Source: Planctomycetota bacterium (lineage in GTDB: Bacteria; Planctomycetota; Planctomycetia; Planctomycetales; Planctomycetaceae). Taken from it: DNA of 64,000 nucleotides. Shown here piece by piece: positions 63,702-64,000 of this stretch; the stretch's first letter is position 1; every line of letters begins with the position of its first letter. A program made the position numbers and the translations under genes. The notes below the pieces were generated by a model that made no database searches, was not told the DNA's origin, and was given only the letters and a program-made list of their open reading frames with translations. Where the stretch lies: assembly GCA_023417655.1 (NCBI GenBank), contig JAEZFD010000021.1:1-64000 (forward strand). Reading direction: 5' to 3'.

Positions 63702-64000
63702 TTATTTGAAGACCATGGCCGGTTCGAGCACGAGGACTTTCCGCAGACTGAGCAAGCTGGCAACGGTGACGATGAGTGCCACTGCCGAGCCGGTCAGCAG
63801 CACGATCTGCCAAGGGACATACATCCCCCGCAGGTCAGCCTGTCCGCTGATTTCCATGAATTCAAAGAAGCTGGCTGCCATTCCGATCCCGATTCCGAAC
63901 CCCATTAGTCCAACGGCGGCCGCTTGGAACAGGATCATTCCGATCAGGTGCAGGTTGTCGACTCCCATCGCCTTGAGGCTGCCAAACTGCTTCAGATTTT
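63702..64000 (-). CDS. ABC transporter permease of the FtsX/DevC type, C-terminal part, cut by window edge
   Basis: The frame runs off the right edge. About 99 residues are visible. They begin LKQFGSLKAMG, the conserved FtsX-domain segment, and contain two or three helices (IGMILFQAAAVGLMGFGIGIGMAASFF and VLLTGSAVALIVTVASLLSLRKV), ending LRKVLVLEPAMVFK, the usual P-A-x-V-F tail of DevC/MacB permeases. The ATG at 63966-63968 is internal, since the homology continues upstream. It works with the ATPase and fusion protein that follow. Confidence 0.88.
   Translation of the reverse strand, partial: NLKQFGSLKAMGVDNLHLIGMILFQAAAVGLMGFGIGIGMAASFFEFMEISGQADLRGMYVPWQIVLLTGSAVALIVTVASLLSLRKVLVLEPAMVFK

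Overview
The window looks like chromosomal DNA of a planctomycete, probably family Planctomycetaceae or a close relative. This is inferred from gene content: two DUF1559 prepilin-like proteins, a type I sulfatase, a very large secreted dehydrogenase with a discoidin domain and a terminal cytochrome c module, two PQQ-type beta-propeller proteins, a DUF4159 protein, a ThuA-like protein, and many secreted proteins. Nearly all genes are chromosomal housekeeping or planctomycete-specific. I see no insertion sequence, prophage, integrase or CRISPR array.

Layout. 1-0.6 kb: start of a K+ channel gene (minus, cut by the window edge) and a tRNA-Arg(TCG). 1.1-8.5 kb: secreted sulfatase, the large dehydrogenase/cytochrome c protein, a YqgE/AlgH protein and a secreted CocE/S15 hydrolase. 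8.8-10.2 kb: two overlapping tandem paralogues of unknown function; the second carries an HxD...H...R pattern like that of Fe(II)/2-oxoglutarate oxygenases. 10.2-16.3 kb: an iron-siderophore-type ABC importer (ATPase, permease, binding protein) in a minus-strand run with a lipoprotein and a DUF1559 pseudopilin, and a divergent PepSY membrane protein. 16.4-19 kb: argH and a second DUF1559 gene. 19-29.3 kb: a double alpha/beta-hydrolase esterase, an FmdB zinc ribbon, two PQQ-propeller proteins and a DUF4159 protein. 29.5-34.2 kb: an NtrC-type response regulator, thiG, a ThuA-like protein and coaD. 34.7-42.7 kb: a SAM methyltransferase resembling the EF/3-OH-PAME type, then a 1739-residue signalling protein whose N-terminal Ser/Thr-kinase-like domain and C-terminal histidine-kinase-like domain both lack catalytic residues, then a phosphohexomutase-like protein that also lacks its active-site residues. 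42.8-49.1 kb: a minus-strand run with a sugar-isomerase-like TIM barrel, a possible ACP-phosphodiesterase-like protein, an intact Ser/Thr kinase ending in a pseudo-receiver, a frameshifted sixA, a CTP-dependent lipid kinase and, further upstream, an M16 peptidase. 49.3-60.6 kb: a secreted hypothetical protein, thrS, a HerA-like ATPase, a GyrB/ParE subunit and a CysQ-like phosphatase. 60.9-64 kb: a DacZ-like diadenylate cyclase downstream of a DevBCA/MacAB-like ABC export operon that runs off the right edge.

The most unusual content is a cluster of signalling genes with missing catalytic residues (36-46.7 kb): a double pseudokinase, a pseudo-phosphohexomutase, a kinase with a pseudo-receiver, and a histidine-phosphatase gene broken by one base. 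The tandem oxygenase-like paralogues at 8.8-10.2 kb are the other strong candidate for undescribed biochemistry. The iron-uptake locus has a weak Fur-box-like sequence between its divergent arms. Three phased 13-bp repeats lie near 26.75 kb. Functions are assigned from motifs read by eye; no database search was run.
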